A stretch of DNA of 64,000 nt from Gnetum montanum (GCA_015680685.1 MNCI01013673.1:290914-354913); one strand, 5' to 3'. Positions 8,968 to 21,167 are shown, counted from the stretch's first letter. Notes: generated by a model from the sequence alone, not told the origin. Numbers and translations are program-made.

Positions 8968-9846
8968 TAATGAAGTGTCATTCAGTCAATGCGTTGACTT
9001 GGCTGTGTATACTAGGCCGCATATATGCAGCTGCATCAATGCGGGCCTGTCGACGTAGCCTTCCTGCATTGACGTGGCCCTGTTTACGCAACCATCTATC
9101 CTAGTCTATAAATAAGAGGGCCTTCTGCCTCATTTAGGAATCTTTCTAGTTAGTTGTAGTGAAGCCCTTGCATTTTTTTTTCATAGGAGTTAGATTATTT
9201 TCCCAAGTGCATGCCCATAGTGTGATGCTTGTAATTGTACAAAACCTTTATTCAAGTGTGACGTACTTGGACACGCACATGATTGATAATAAAGATCGAG
9301 ATTACTTCATCATTGCAGCATTCACTTAGTTTAATTATTTAATTGTTATTATTATTTATTATTTTCTTAGTTAATATTTCTTTACCATCATTTACTATTC
9401 TTGTTGTTAACTACGGAATGAGTACGAATTAATCATGAACATTTAAGTGTGACTACTTGGTAACCTAGTAGCATACCTAGGATCTACGCTTGGTAATCCC
9501 AGTAGTAGCCGTGCACAAGGTTCAAGATGTGTATGAATGATTAAGGAATAGATGCTCATCACACTTAGGTTAGCTTAGACTTTATTTCCTATTACTCATT
9601 AGTTAAATCAAGATTATTTTCCATTGTCTCTAGGAGTAGCACTAATTTAGGATCACATCATACATCTCACTCTAGACTAAATCATACGTGATAAAGAAAA
9701 TACTAGTCCTAGTGGAAAGACAACGAACTGCGATCAACGTGTAACTATCTAGATACCAGAACTAGTGAGTCCACGGAGTTCAACCGAATCGTGCATGAAC
9801 ATTCATATTCATATGGTTGAGTGTAGGGTCACCTCACCGCTCATCA
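8968..9846 (+). repeat. S1: solo LTR with 5-bp target-site duplication
   Basis: An LTR without internal sequence, flanked by AATGG at 8963-8967 and 9847-9851. It ends CTCATCA. Its first bases, TAATGA, are the expected TGATGA with one G-to-A change. TATAAATA lies at 9107-9114 and AATAAA at 9288-9293. The U3 is of the second class, with repeats around GCATTGACGTGGCC and GCATCAATGCGGGCC, as in E8. Removing S1 and one AATGG makes the host sequence collinear with E3. It presumably arose by LTR-LTR recombination. Confidence 0.9.
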
Positions 9847-10426
9847 AATGGCTAGTTCTCCAAATGCCTCACCATCATTTGAATCTTTGGAGCTTCCTTC
9901 AAATCAAAAATCATACTCAACACACATTGTCATGTTAACTCATGCCATCATTGATTGGATTATAGTTGGCCATCTTCCTAGGAAATTATTTGATCTTGGA
10001 AGTCCTCTTATATATTTACAAATCACTGGGAATGATCCTTGCAAAGCTCTTTTGGATTCAAGTTTTGGTATTCACTTAATCTTTCAAGAAATGTAAAAAG
10101 CATGGAACTTTCCTCCACTAAAAAAGAGTAACATTCGTTTAGAGTTGACCGACTAGTCCATCACTATCCCATTAGGACTAGTGGAGGACATAGACACCAA
10201 TGTTTGTGGGTGGTCATATCCAACTGATTTCCTAGTGATCCAAGTTAACAACTATAAGGAAGACTTCCCAATCATAATGGGAAGAGCATGGCTAAGTATG
10301 ATTGATGTACACCTAGGAATACATTATCTTTCCCTAGAGATATTAAAAGAAAATATGTTTTGGAAGATCGAGAAGAAGAAAGGTTCATGCATTGCATATA
10401 GTGACATATGGTGTAACTACGTGTAG
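9847..10426 (+). pseudogene. pol: E2 aspartic protease
   Basis: Two open pieces: 9848-10096 ('LTHAIIDWIIVGHLPRKLFD...') and 10181-10426. The active site reads LLDSS instead of LLDSG (Asp codon 10054-10056), so the catalytic Gly is lost. The flap-end equivalent FPIIMGRAWL is present (about 10267-10296). Stops separate the halves. The context between Gag tail and RT matches E1 and E3. Confidence 0.82.
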
Positions 10427-10850
10427 AATTCCTAGTTTGTACAATTTTTAACATTGCTTCCATCCAACCAGTGTGCACAAATAACTGATATACAAAGATG
10501 CTTGTATACAGTAGCCACAAGACAAGAAGGCACCCAGTGGTTGATAGCTGACCTAGAGAGCAATTTGACTTTATGCATGGAACCAATTGAGAGCTTGACT
10601 TGTGTGTATATCGATAGCATAGATACATTAGAATAAGTCCATTGCCAACTTTCAAGTTCTGACATCAAAAATATTAACTATGGAAAGTTGGAAATCCTTA
10701 ACAAGTTTAAGCAAGAGCCCCTTGAGTTAAAACCATTGCCCACCAGTATGGAGTACAAATTTCTCAAGAATGGAAAACTGATAATCATTAATGCTAAGCT
10801 CACTTCTCAACAAAAATAAAGACTACTAAAAATGGTAAACAAATGGTCAC
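10427..10850 (+). pseudogene. pol: E2 pre-RT linker
   Basis: Conserved spacer between protease and RT with recognisable 'YIDSIDTLE' (10606-10632) and 'EYKFLKNGKLIIIN' (10750-10794), shared with E1, E3, E5 and E8. No known domain was recognised. Several stops. Confidence 0.65.
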
Positions 10851-12195
10851 AAGAATTTGCTTGGTTAGATCCTGAATTAACCAGAATAGATCCTAGGATA
10901 GGCCAACATAGAATTTACACTGACCCCTCTATGAAGCCTCAATGACAACCATAAAGACAACTAAACCAAAAACTTAAGCAAGTAGTTAAAGAAGAAATTT
11001 AAAAACTTCTAAAAGTCAGGTTCATCTGCCCCATTACTGACAATGATTGGGTGAGTTCATTAGTCATTGTGCCTAAAAAGGAAGGTAAATGGAGGGTGTG
11101 TATAGACTTTAGGCTACTGAACATGGCAACATTTAAATACCATTTTCCATTACCATTCATTGACCAAGTCTTAGATATCATTGCAGGGCATTGCTACTAT
11201 AGTTTTCTAGATGGTTACAGTGGGTACAATCAAATTCAGATGGCACCAGAAGACCAAGCCAAGACTACATTCATGAATCATTGGGGAACATTTTGATATG
11301 GGTAGATGTTGTTTGGCGTGTGCAATGCTGCAAAAACGTTCCAATGTTTGATTCTAAGTATATTTTAGCAGTAGATAGGGAGTGGCATGGAGGCTTTTAT
11401 GAATGATTTCTCCACTTATAGAGTGGACTTTGAATAAGCATTGGACCGATTAGAGCAAGTACTAAAATGATGTGTGGAAACCAATCTAAGGCTCAATTGG
11501 TAGAAAAGCCACTTAATGGTCAATGAGGGCATTGTATTAGGACATAAATTTTACAAAAATGGATAGAGGTAGATCCTAAAAAAATTAAAGTCATCCAAGG
11601 AATCACTTGTCAACTTGAAACTATAAAAGATGTCCAATCATTCCTTGGACATACTAGCTATTATAGATTCTTCATTGAGAACTTTTCAAAGATTGCAAAA
11701 CCATTGGTGGAATTAACGAAAAAAGATGTACCTTTTGAATGGATCAGGGAATGTGTATTAGCTTTTCAAACCTTGAATAAGAAGCTCGTAGAAACACCCA
11801 TTCTACAAGCTCCTAACTAGTCTAGACCATTCCACATAATGACTAACACATTCAATTTTGCTTTAGGAGCTATAATTACATAGTTAGATGATCAAAAATG
11901 TCCCTATTACATTCATTGTGCAAGTTGAAGTATTGTTGGTACACAACTCAACTATACCATAATAAAAAAAGAATTAATGGCCATGGTATTTGCACTAGAG
12001 AAATTTAGGCACTATGTACTAGGCTATAAGGTATTTATACATATAGATCATAGTGCAATTCTATTCCTTATGAATAAAACAATGGTGAGCCCTCGCATCA
12101 CATGATGGCTTGTGATCTTATAAGAGCTCAACATCATGATGATAGATCACAAAGGCATTGAGAATGTTGTTGTCAATCATTTTTCTTGGTTGTAA
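10851..12195 (+). pseudogene. pol: E2 reverse transcriptase and RNase H
   Basis: RT would copy element RNA into DNA; RNase H would remove the RNA strand. Visible motifs: 'VPKKEGKWRVCIDFRLLN' (about 11071-11124), 'FPLPFIDQVLD' and 'YSFLDGYSGYNQI' (11200-11236), a degraded catalytic loop FMND near 11398 where E3 has FMDD, and 'FLGHTSYYRFFIENFSKI' leading into the connection domain. The RNase H part (about 11815-12195) keeps 'KKELMAMVFALEKF' and 'HIDHSA', with the last Asp region degraded. The second Asp-for-Asn change in the FMDD box would abolish RT activity even without the many stops. Confidence 0.85.
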
Positions 12196-12345
12196 TGGGA
12201 AAACAAAGAAGATGAATACCCAATTTCTGATCACTTCCCTAATGAACTCCTCTTTGTAGGTGCAATAAATGATCAGTCACCCACACATACAAATTGGTAT
12301 AGTAGCATTATTACTTACCTTCTCACATAAGAAACACCACAATGG
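12196..12345 (+). other. E2 spacer between RNase H and integrase
   Basis: About 150 bp collinear with E3 27255-27410. No domain seen, stops in frame. Confidence 0.5.
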
Positions 12346-13560
12346 ATGAATGTTAGAAAGAAACAACAATTTCTCCACCAAGTCAAACATTTCATAGAGA
12401 TCAATGGACACCTTTACAAGGTGTGTTTTGATGACTTGGTTCGATGGTGTGTTCTCAATGGAGATCAATTGAGAGTTCTCCAAGATGCTGATAAAGGCCC
12501 TTGTGGGGGTCATTACACTTGGAGACAAACAACCATTAAAATATTGCTTGTAGGATATTATTGGCCTACATTATTTTGGGACACTCATCATTTCATGCAA
12601 TCTTGTGAGCATTGCCAACACGATGGGGGAATGATTGCTAGAATGAAGGGTCCACATCAATGGATTCAAACCATAGAACCGTTCAACATATGGGGTATTG
12701 ATTTTATGGGACCTATTAAACGAATGTCCAATGAAAAAACCTACATTGTTGTTGCTGTTGACTATTTTACAAAGTGGGCAGAAGTAGTTGCTATTACTAA
12801 TTATACATCATTAATCATTGCACAATTTGTTCAACAACAAGTCGTAAGTAAGTTTGCCATGCCTCGTGCACTTATTTTTGATAATGATACACATTTCACA
12901 AGCGTGACTTTTCAAAAATTAATGCAAAAAATAGGAGTTAATCATAAGTTAACTACACCATATCATCCTCAAGCGAATGGCCAAGTCAAAGTCACCAATA
13001 GGGAGATCACAAAAATATTGACATGAACCATTAGGAAATATAAGAAAGACTGGAGCACCAAACTAAACAATGCTTTGNGAAATATAAGAAAGACTGGAGC
13101 ACCAAACTAAACAATGCTTTGGGCATACTTCTCCTCATGGAAACTCCTTATAGGCTATTCTCCTTATGAGTTAGTGTATGGTAAAATTCCAACACTTCCT
13201 ATCCAAGCTAAGCTTCATACACTATCTACAACATGTGGCTTTAACTTTGACCTCAATATAGCACAGAAAGAATGATTAATAAACCTTAACTTGCTAGATG
13301 AAAACCGATTGGCTGTCCTATCATCCAATGAATTGCACAAGGCCTTTAACAAACAATGTCATGACCTAAGAATTAGAAAAGTCAAATACCAACTAGGAGA
13401 TAAGGTTATGTATTGGAGTCCCACACATATGTGACAACAATCTAGATTTTAAATACTGTGGGAAGGACCTTATATTATTCATGAAGCTTTTCCTTCAAGG
13501 GCCATGATGATCTATAAACTTGAAAGCTCATATAGGAAATTATTGGTCAACATCCAACAA
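12346..13560 (+). pseudogene. pol: E2 integrase (226-codon open core) and GPY/F-like C-terminus
   Basis: An open frame at 12346-13026 carries most of integrase. The N-terminal zinc region keeps GGHY and CEHCQ, but the first His is Asp (DADKGP against E3 DAHEGP). The core has 'WGIDFMGP' (first Asp), 'FDNDTHFTS' (second Asp) and 'PYHPQANGQVKVTNREI'. Here the catalytic Glu of the usual GQVE is Lys, so the DDE triad is broken. After a stop, and a duplicated 43 bp around an N, the C-terminal part continues with 'SPYELVYGK' and 'WEGPYIIHEAFPSRAM' (about 13450-13510), a GPY/F-type motif. No chromodomain follows. Confidence 0.87.
13035..13121. repeat. 43-bp perfect duplication around a single N (likely assembly artefact)
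   Basis: Bases 13035-13077 and 13079-13121 are identical and separated by one N at 13078. E3 has a single copy here. The pattern is typical of unmerged overlapping contig ends. Confidence 0.85.
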
Positions 13561-14738
13561 ACAAAACCTTTTCATGAGTCTAACACAGCTAGTATTAACA
13601 TTACCTCTATTAATTGACAACCTTGCTCACTATTTTGGATCTCCTCATTTCAACTCACTCATGGGGGAGATGACCACCAATGCTAACCATTGTAAGCCCT
13701 CAGTTTCCTTTGTCTTTTTTGTTTTACACTTTTTTGTTTAACACATTTTTCATCTTTACTTTTTTTTTACACCATCATTAACATTTTTACTATTTCTTCC
13801 TCTATTATATTTTTTTTGAATTATTTTTAATTGTCACATAATAAGTGCTCATCATGGTGGGTTAGACTATAATAGTGTTGATTGCTAATGTTTTGTTTTT
13901 ACCTTTGACTTTTAATGTTGATGCTAAGATATGGGTTCTTTTGATAAAATAGGAAATGATTCCACATCATCCATTCATCCATTCAACTCTATGGTCTCCC
14001 TTTATTTTGGAAGTGTACTATCCCTTTTTCTACGTAAAGTTATTAATGAATTGGTGGCTTGGTATTCTTCAAACCAAGGAAAGACTCAAATGGATTGAAA
14101 AGGATGTAACTTCAAAGGGATTTGATGTATTTTTGCTGGTTATTCTCTTGGGTACTTGAATATTTTACATAGGTTTTCTACCATTTTGCTATTGACCAAT
14201 ATCAAGAAGTTGACTAAATCAAATAAGTCTTTACATGATGTGGTTCTCACTCAAAAAAAAAAAAAAACCTAGTGAGAATTCAAAGCACACCCCTTAGAGA
14301 TAATAAAGGAACATGGGCTACAAGCATTGGTTATGGTACAAGAAAGACATGTTACCTAGGCCTAAAGGTTTTCACTAACCAAGGCCCTTCCTCGCTTTCT
14401 GCTTCTCTATTATCCTCTTGTTGAAATGGTGGTGGCTCTATGGAAGCATCCTTGCTACTTTAGGAGGATGGACTAGTCAACTATGTTGATGCCAGGTCAC
14501 TAGATATGGTTAGTTTTAATCTAGATTTAGGCTGAGTTCTATTAAGTCACCTTAGCTACATAATACACAAGGAACTTTACACAACCTTGATTTTGGGATT
14601 CCATTCCATTCTCTCTTCTCTTTCCATATTGCTTCCCATATTCTACCTCCTTGCTAGTTTTATGATTAGTCTATATCTTAGTTGGGTAAATTCTTGTGGG
14701 TGAATTCTCAATAATTGTCTCCATATGTCATCCTAAGA

Positions 14739-14825
14739 GGCTACAGACTCTTTAGTTTTTGGGTTTGTCAGGGCATAAAGGGCATGAGCCTACTTTGGGG
14801 AGGATCCACTGGCATTCCTTTTTGG
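14739..14825 (+). other. Conserved 3' block, E2 copy
   Basis: Contains CTACAGACTCTTTAG, GGGCATAAAGGGCATGAGCC and TTTGGGGAGGATCCACTGGC. Clearly the same block as in E1 at 4020-4106. Confidence 0.8.
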
Positions 14826-15348
14826 TGCAATTATTAAGTTCTTTTCCTTAAAAATTTCTTGAAATCAACTATTTCTCATTTCACCCTATCCATAACATCC
14901 ATTTTTGTTTTTTTTTCTTGGCTTCACCGTTGTTATTCCTCTTATCTTCATTTCTCTTTCATTGTCCATCCTATTGCTACTGGAGGTTTGCTCTTAGTTG
15001 TGGGGGCCTATCACAAATTCTTCCATTTCATTACTTAGCTTACCCCTACACCTTGGGTAGTTATGAGTTACAAACCTCTAACCCAGTACCTACCATACCC
15101 ACAACCTAGCTAGTGTGCTTCATATCAAGGAAAGGTATCAATTACATTAGATCTTATCTATCCTTGATAATTCATTGACTATGTTGTATGTGTAGATGGA
15201 GATCACATGTACAATGGACTAGGATAGAAGGGTGCACTCGAGATGGACTAGAGCTAGAGCATTTACACAAGGAACACACTTAATCATGTGGCCATGGATG
15301 AATAATAGTGTGCACAATTTTGACATCAGTAGCAACATGACTTATTTT

Positions 15349-15352
<4 letters not shown>

Positions 15353-15385
<33 letters not shown>
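15353..15385 (+). repeat. (TC)n microsatellite
   Basis: Uninterrupted TC dinucleotides (about 16 repeats) in the E2 3' region. E3 has a shorter CT tract at the matching place (near 30359), and E5 has GA repeats on the opposite strand (about 49382-49404). Confidence 0.95.
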
Positions 15386-15386
<1 letters not shown>

Positions 15387-15599
15387 AGATGTCAAATGAG
15401 GGTCTAGATGTCACCTATGTACAATGTTCACCATAATGGTTATGAATGCCAATACTATAATATGTTTGACAATTTGTTCACTGGGCACTTTGAGTTTGTC
15501 ATTCCATGTCATCGTTAGTCATCATTCAGTCAATAATCCCATACCTAACTAATATTTTATAAGGAACTCGAGAAAGAGTTTTTATTTAGTCGTGGGGTA

Positions 15600-16458
15600 T
15601 GATGAGTCCTGATATTGCATCCTTAATATCAAAATCGTGATATCAGGCCTTTGATATCAGATACTCGATATCAAAGTTGATGAAGCGATATCAGACATGC
15701 GATGTCGGAACCTGTCTCATCACCTATAAATAAGAGATAGGGCCACTTGGTTTGGCAGTTAGTTCTTAGTCCTTTAGTTGAACTCTTCCATTTTTTCCCT
15801 TTCAGAGTTAGAATTATTCCTAAGTGCCCATAGTAGGAGTCATAGAGTGAATAGATCTTTATTCGAGCATTGTGTACCTAAGCACACCTTGTGATCGAAA
15901 ATAAAGATGAACTTTATGATAAACCTTGGAACATTTGGAATCAATTAATTATTACATTTCATGTCAATGATTGTTATTTGATGATTTCAATAGTTAATCA
16001 ATGTTATTTCCATTGAATTGTTAATTATCAACAAGTTAGCATGCTTTGCACGACTACTTTGAGCATACATGGAACACTTGGTAACCCAGTAACGATTATC
16101 ATTTGGTAATCCCAGTAGTATTTTACTAGTTCAAGATGTGTCCGAAGAGTGGGAACAGATGCTGGTGTTAGGATTTGCTTTGCATTAGAGGTTTACAAAT
16201 CCATTAGTTAATTAAATATTTTCATTGCACACACTTAGGAGACTCAGATATAAAACATAAAAAGCATAAAAATCATATACCTCAAGTTTACTTAACCATA
16301 CAATTGTACCTTACAAGTAAGCTTGGAAAGACAATGATTACATAACCCATCCTTGTTTTGTGTAAGCACATAAACACCTAATCCTTGGAGTTTGATCAAA
16401 TCACATGTGAATGATCGTATTCATATGGTTGGGTGTAGGGGTACCTCAAAACTCATCA
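15600..16458 (+). repeat. E2 3' LTR (859 bp)
   Basis: TGATGAG start and CTCATCA end. U3 with TGATATCA/CGATATCA repeats (about 15645-15700), TATAAATA at 15725-15732, and an AATAAA near 15899. It is collinear with 5866-6408 over its downstream part. The flank after it is TCTTT; the matching 5' target copy is outside the window. Confidence 0.9.
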
Positions 16459-18908
16459 TCTTTCTAGCCTTATTCACTACACTAAAGGTTTTATACCAAA
16501 TATTAAAGTTATTATTGAATGCTATGTAGTTATGATTTTGCATGCTTATTATATTTCTCAATCTTGTTTGATTGTTGAACTTGCAAAATTTGAAATGGTT
16601 AAGAAATATTTTGATTTTATTACTTAGAAGTGAAAAGTAAATTTTAATTCCAATTATTTAATATTTCTTATTGAATTGAATTATAAAATCTTCAATTTAT
16701 TTTTTACATTGTTGAAAGTGCAATTGTTAGTAGCATTGGTAAAATCCTTAAAAGAAAGTCACAAACATTATCAGATGATCATAAGGATATCATCCTTAGT
16801 TTTACAATTATTTTTTGCATCTTGCCATATAATCAAATATTTAGGGAATACACTTGTGGTCATACTCTTGGATATGGTCATAAGGGTTACCAAGCTATCT
16901 CACTAATGGGTATACCAGATGAATAGTTGTTAAGATTGCAAAGTTAATGTGAGTTTAACACTTTAGGTTTAACATGTTCATTTCACCTTAATTAATGCAT
17001 ATGAAATCATAAACATGATGCTAAATAACATCGATAAATTTCTTAGAAATAAAATGTATTAAAAGTAAATCTAAGCTAAGTCAAAGTGCTCTAATGGAAG
17101 AAAATTAATCTTGATTTTATTTATGTTCATGCAAGCACCTAAGCTCATTTTCTCAAATAGGATTCTACATGAAAAACCTCTACAAGTACTCCTTAACTTG
17201 TACAAAAATCACAAAACCAAATGGATAGAGTTCTACTACCTACTGATTGAACAATGCCATAAATGTAGTTGTGTCACAAGTCTTAGATACTTAGAGAATA
17301 TGAAACATACTAGGAAACAAAAATGAGAGATGTAGTATATATATAAATTTATAATTTATTAATATAATAAGGAAAAAATATATATGGTTGTACTCAACAT
17401 TTAAATTTTTAAACTTTTTAATAAAAATGTCTCCTCATATGTTTCATGGGTTTGTCAGACAAGTTTCCGATTTAGAAATGTTTGTAACATAGATTTTTGG
17501 TGAGATGTGAATCCACATACATAGGTGCATACATATTTATAGTTGAAAACAAACAATGAATCAACACAATTACATTGATGTGGATGCGAATATTGATTTT
17601 TTATCACTAAGGCAATATCTATCTTTGTTTAAATTGAAGAGGTAAAAACATACATGTTAAATTACTCTATAATGTTTAAAATTTCAAGGGGTTTGTAAAG
17701 TTTGAATAAAAATCTTCTTGAGTTTATTAGAATTCTATTTCCTTTCTATGCTTTCTCTCTCTCTCTATTTTATTTTTTATATATAAATAAATCTTGTTCT
17801 AATAGGCCCTTAATCTCCTTAAGGGATGTGTAATAGAAACTTTTGTAATGCTTTTTTGTTTGGCTCTACCTTTGAAAAAGTTATAAGATAAATATAAATT
17901 TTATTGAATAATTTATTATTCTTACATAATAGAAAATGAATCAAATAAAAATATTATTAAATGTACCTTATTTATATATATTTAAATTTTAAATATTTAA
18001 AAATTTTCAAGCAATTTAACCTTTGTAAGAGCTTTTGTAAACAAGGTGTCACTTTTAAAACATTGCTTACTTGCATATGACATCATGTTTGAAGTGAAGA
18101 ATGATCTCAAATTAAATATAACTAATTAAAAAGGAGGGTAAAGGGATCAAAGTTATAGCCATTGCTAAAATTAAGCTATTATGGTGTTGTAACCACAATA
18201 TATGAATCAACAGTTTATTGTAATGCTTAGCCTTATGTTGATGATTTGAACGAGTGTCAGACCCAAATATCTCTTGGATTGTTTATGATTTGTAGAACAA
18301 TGTTACATGCCCTTGTAATAAAATGAAATATGAAATTATGCATTGGAGTGGAATCTTATGTGGAATACATTTTAATGAATTGGATGCACTTTTTCTAAAG
18401 GATTGCAAGTGCCTTAATTTTATTTTTGATATCTTTATCAATTTTACTATTTGATTGGAGGCTTCCTACCTAATTAAAGGATTAATGTTAGGTAGTGAAA
18501 TTATTTATAGTAAGAGAATTTTTTGCCTTGAATTTCCACTTCTATTTCACCACTATTTATGTTATTAAAATCACATTCTACAAAAATCATAATTTTATTG
18601 TAATGCTTACCCTGATTTGAATGAGCATTGGACCTAAATATTTCTCAAATATTTGACTTTGTTATGTGTGGGATACTCCCTTGGAATGAAATGGAATGCA
18701 AAAAGTTGGCATATGATGAACATTAATTAATTCGGTGTACTTTTTCCAAGGGTGGAAATTGACATTATCCTAAATTAATTTACATGGTCAAGTTTATTTT
18801 TTTGTTTCATTCAATCATCACTTCTATTTCACCACTATACTATTTATGCTATTAAAACTATAAGATGATTTTAATCAAGCTAGACTACTGGATAAGGTAA
18901 CAAGATAA
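16459..18908. other. AT-rich non-coding stretch with a degenerate direct repeat
   Basis: No gene supported; only short unrelated reading frames. Two diverged copies of one segment lie at about 18211-18575 and 18594-18860. Both contain 'TTTATTGTAATGCTTA', a 'GAATGAAATGGAATG'-like stretch, and end with 'CACTTCTATTTCACCACTAT'. The origin is unknown. Confidence 0.55.
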
Positions 18909-19151
18909 CTAAAAATTGAATCACTCATCCCTCCTCTATTTCTCTACCACTTACCCAATTTAGTTTTACCCTCTTGGTCAAGTTTGTTTTATCTTTGTTT
19001 ATTCATGCTGTTTTTGAGAAATAAATCTCTCACATAAATAATACTAAAAAATGCTATGAACAAACAAAGATACAACAAACTTGACCAAAAGGATAAAACT
19101 AAATTAGGTAAGGTAGAAAAATAGAGGAGAGATGAGTGATTTTGTTTTTAG
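18909..19151. mobile_element. Foldback/MITE-like inverted repeat
   Basis: The left arm (18909-about 19004) starts CTAAAAATTGAATCACTCAT. The right arm (about 19058-19151) ends ATGAGTGATTTTGTTTTTAG. They are near-perfect inverted repeats of about 95 bp around a spacer of about 53 bp, so the transcript would fold into a long hairpin. The right end touches an N gap, so flanking duplications cannot be checked. A MITE is likely; an inverted duplication of other origin is possible. Confidence 0.7.
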
Positions 19152-19288
19152 NNNNNNNNNNNNNNNNNNNNNNNNNNNNNNNNNNNNNNNNNNNNNNNNN
19201 NNNNNNNNNNNNNNNNNNNNNNNNNNNNNNNNNNNNNNNNNNNNNNNNNNNNNNNNNNNNNNNNNNNNNNNNNNNNNNNNNNNNNNNN
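19152..19288. other. Assembly gap (137 Ns)
   Basis: Run of N directly abutting the right arm of the foldback element. Confidence 1.
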
Positions 19289-19849
19289 ACGGGCAATGAG
19301 TAGAATTTAATTAGTTTTTAAAGCTTTCAAGTTATCAGTTATCATTATAAAGGACATAGTTATAAATGTTCAAGTTGTTAAAATATTAATAGAACTATTT
19401 AAATAATATATACTACCAAACATAAATTGGTAGAAACAACAATTTATGTATTTCATATATGTTGATGAAAGAATACATTGTACAAATATTACAACAATTT
19501 TTTTTTTAAAAAAAAAACACATAGAGGTAGATTCCATTGCATATCTCCTTCTAATAACATTATAGATATAATACCTAAAAGTAAACCAAGGCTTATTAAA
19601 AATCAAGGCTTCAGAAACTCGTCTCTTGTTAATAATGAAATTATACTCGATGTCAATTTGATTTTCTCTTGTCAATATTAAGAAAGGGATATCTTTAATT
19701 CTAATAGGAAGCCTCTTAGAAATCTGTGTGACATCCTAAGAAAAGCTAATTGTGTGATCCTTATCTTGAACTATCCACCAATTACATGTGTAACTTGCAA
19801 TATGGAATTTCTTTTTGCAATTAACATGATTTTAAATAAGAGGAATTTT
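19289..19849. other. AT-rich sequence, nothing recognised
   Basis: Contains T- and A-runs near 19499-19518 and small spurious frames. The part after about 19700 may be very degraded protease sequence of E4 on the minus strand, but I cannot align it securely. Confidence 0.4.
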
Positions 19850-21167
19850 AGGATTAGCTAACTTCCTAGGAAGGTTGCTAGTTCGAATCCAATTAGATAC
19901 ACATGAGTTAGCATAATAGTATGGTTTGAAGGTGACTCAAAGGAATTCGATATATAGGGTTGCCAACTATAGGTGTATGTAAGGGCTTAGGTGGACTATT
20001 GGGTTGGAAGAAAAGTATTTTCTTAGATTGAGTGTCTAAACCATTTGGTTGATGAATCAATTTTAGATTAATGGCCCTTGCCTTAGATGGGTTGAGTTTC
20101 TATGGTTGAGCTAGGAGTTCATCCTGCATAAATGGAGTAGGTAGTAGCTACGTGGAGGGAGGAGGAGGGTTTGCATAAATAGGAGGAGGATAAGGGTAAA
20201 GGTGGTATCCTTTCTTGCATGTGAAGAATGAGTTCGATAATAATCAGGAGGGTAGTAGTGACATTGAAAAGTGGAAACATGACTAGAAGAGTCACATGGA
20301 AATAAGGGTTGCTAAACATAGTACCCATATGGATCAAGTTATCTATAAGGGTATTGCTACCTTGGTAGTACCAATGCCCATGACTGTGGTTGTTGCGATT
20401 ATTGAAACTACTCATGTGATTGTGGTGGAGTTCCACTTGGATAATACTATTGTTGCTGGTGGAATTTCCTAGAATTACTTTGAGGATAAGGTAATTTTGT
20501 AGGTGTTTGCCTTTGTGCTAGTCATGGATTTAGGGCATACACCCCCAAACTCTTGTAAGTGTGAAACTATGGGATAACATCCCTTAGGATGTTCATAATG
20601 GAATATGTCACATCTAGCATCATTGTCTAAGTCAATTTCCATAACTTGCTCAATTGTAGCAATCTTGCCCTTACCTCTTTAATTGACACATTTAGCTTTT
20701 TTTTTCTTCCTGCAATCATGATCAGTACCTTATTCTTTGGACTCTTCAACAATTTTTAGGATAGCTTGAAATATACTATCCATGGAATCTAATAAATGAT
20801 CAACCTTAGCTATAATTTTAGATTGAAATTTTTAAAGTGGCAAGGTTTTTCTATTCTCCACCTCATCTATTGATGATTCTTCCTCATTATCACAAAATCG
20901 AACCTCCCTTTTGCAAATGGAAGAATCATAGTTATACTCTTCTACGCTTTCTTATTTTCTTACTTCTCCTTCCTCTTTAGCTACTTGCACAATCAATCTT
21001 TGGATTTGATAGGTGCTTAATTCTAATAGTTTCCCTTGGTCATAGATGCCAAGGGTTCTCCTCATTTCTAATCAAAGCCTGTCTACAATGTGGTGAAGTT
21101 GGTCTAGTTGAGAGTAACCATGGCCAAGACATTTATGCACTAAGAAATAGTATTGGCCTATGGTAGT
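19850..21167 (-). pseudogene. gag: E4 Gag C-terminal part, Pro-rich tail and protease start
   Basis: On the minus strand, from 21167 leftwards: the Gag core equivalent to 'HGYSQLDQLHHIVD' (about 21140-21070), a charged region, a knuckle region near 20590-20620 (YDHP-like), then the Pro/Gln/Tyr-rich tail with an open piece at 20119-20436. The last recognisable part, near 19865-19885, matches the 'VGNLPRK' approach to protease. Many stops. The right end abuts E3 at GTAGT (21163-21167). Confidence 0.7.

Larger units (their letters stand above)
13561..15599 (+). other. E2 3' non-coding region
   Basis: About 2 kb without a supported gene. Landmarks: purine tract ATGGGGGAGATGA (about 13662-13674), T-rich stretch (13700-13830), the conserved block (14739-14825), an acceptor-like 'TATGTTGTATGTGTAGATGG' (about 15180-15199), a (TC)n microsatellite (15353-15385), and GTGGGG purines at 15592-15597 immediately before the LTR. 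E3 is collinear throughout. Confidence 0.7.
5866..16458 (+). mobile_element. E2: Ty3/gypsy (Athila-like) gag-pol element
   Basis: Order: 5' LTR remnant (5866-6408), tRNA-Asp-type primer-binding site, gag, protease, RT, RNase H, integrase with GPY/F-like C-terminus, about 2 kb of 3' non-coding sequence, and a complete 3' LTR (15600-16458). It is interrupted twice: E1 sits in its 5' LTR, and solo LTR S1 sits between Gag tail and protease. Coding frames hold many stops and shifts, so E2 is dead. The Athila-like label rests on the tRNA-Asp primer site, the FMDD-type RT motif in its sister E3 and the absence of a visible chromodomain; it is not phylogenetically tested. Confidence 0.88.

Noticed and set aside
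10272-10668. Minus-strand frames antisense to E2 protease and linker
   Set aside because: Shadows of the plus-strand pol; no independent motif.
16676-17326. Short plus-strand frames in the AT-rich stretch
   Set aside because: 71-76 codons, hydrophobic/Lys-rich by AT composition, no start context or motif.
19876-19895. tRNA-like B box (GTTCGAATCC)
   Set aside because: No A box, anticodon stem or acceptor stem around it. The sequence aligns with the minus-strand protease approach of E4.
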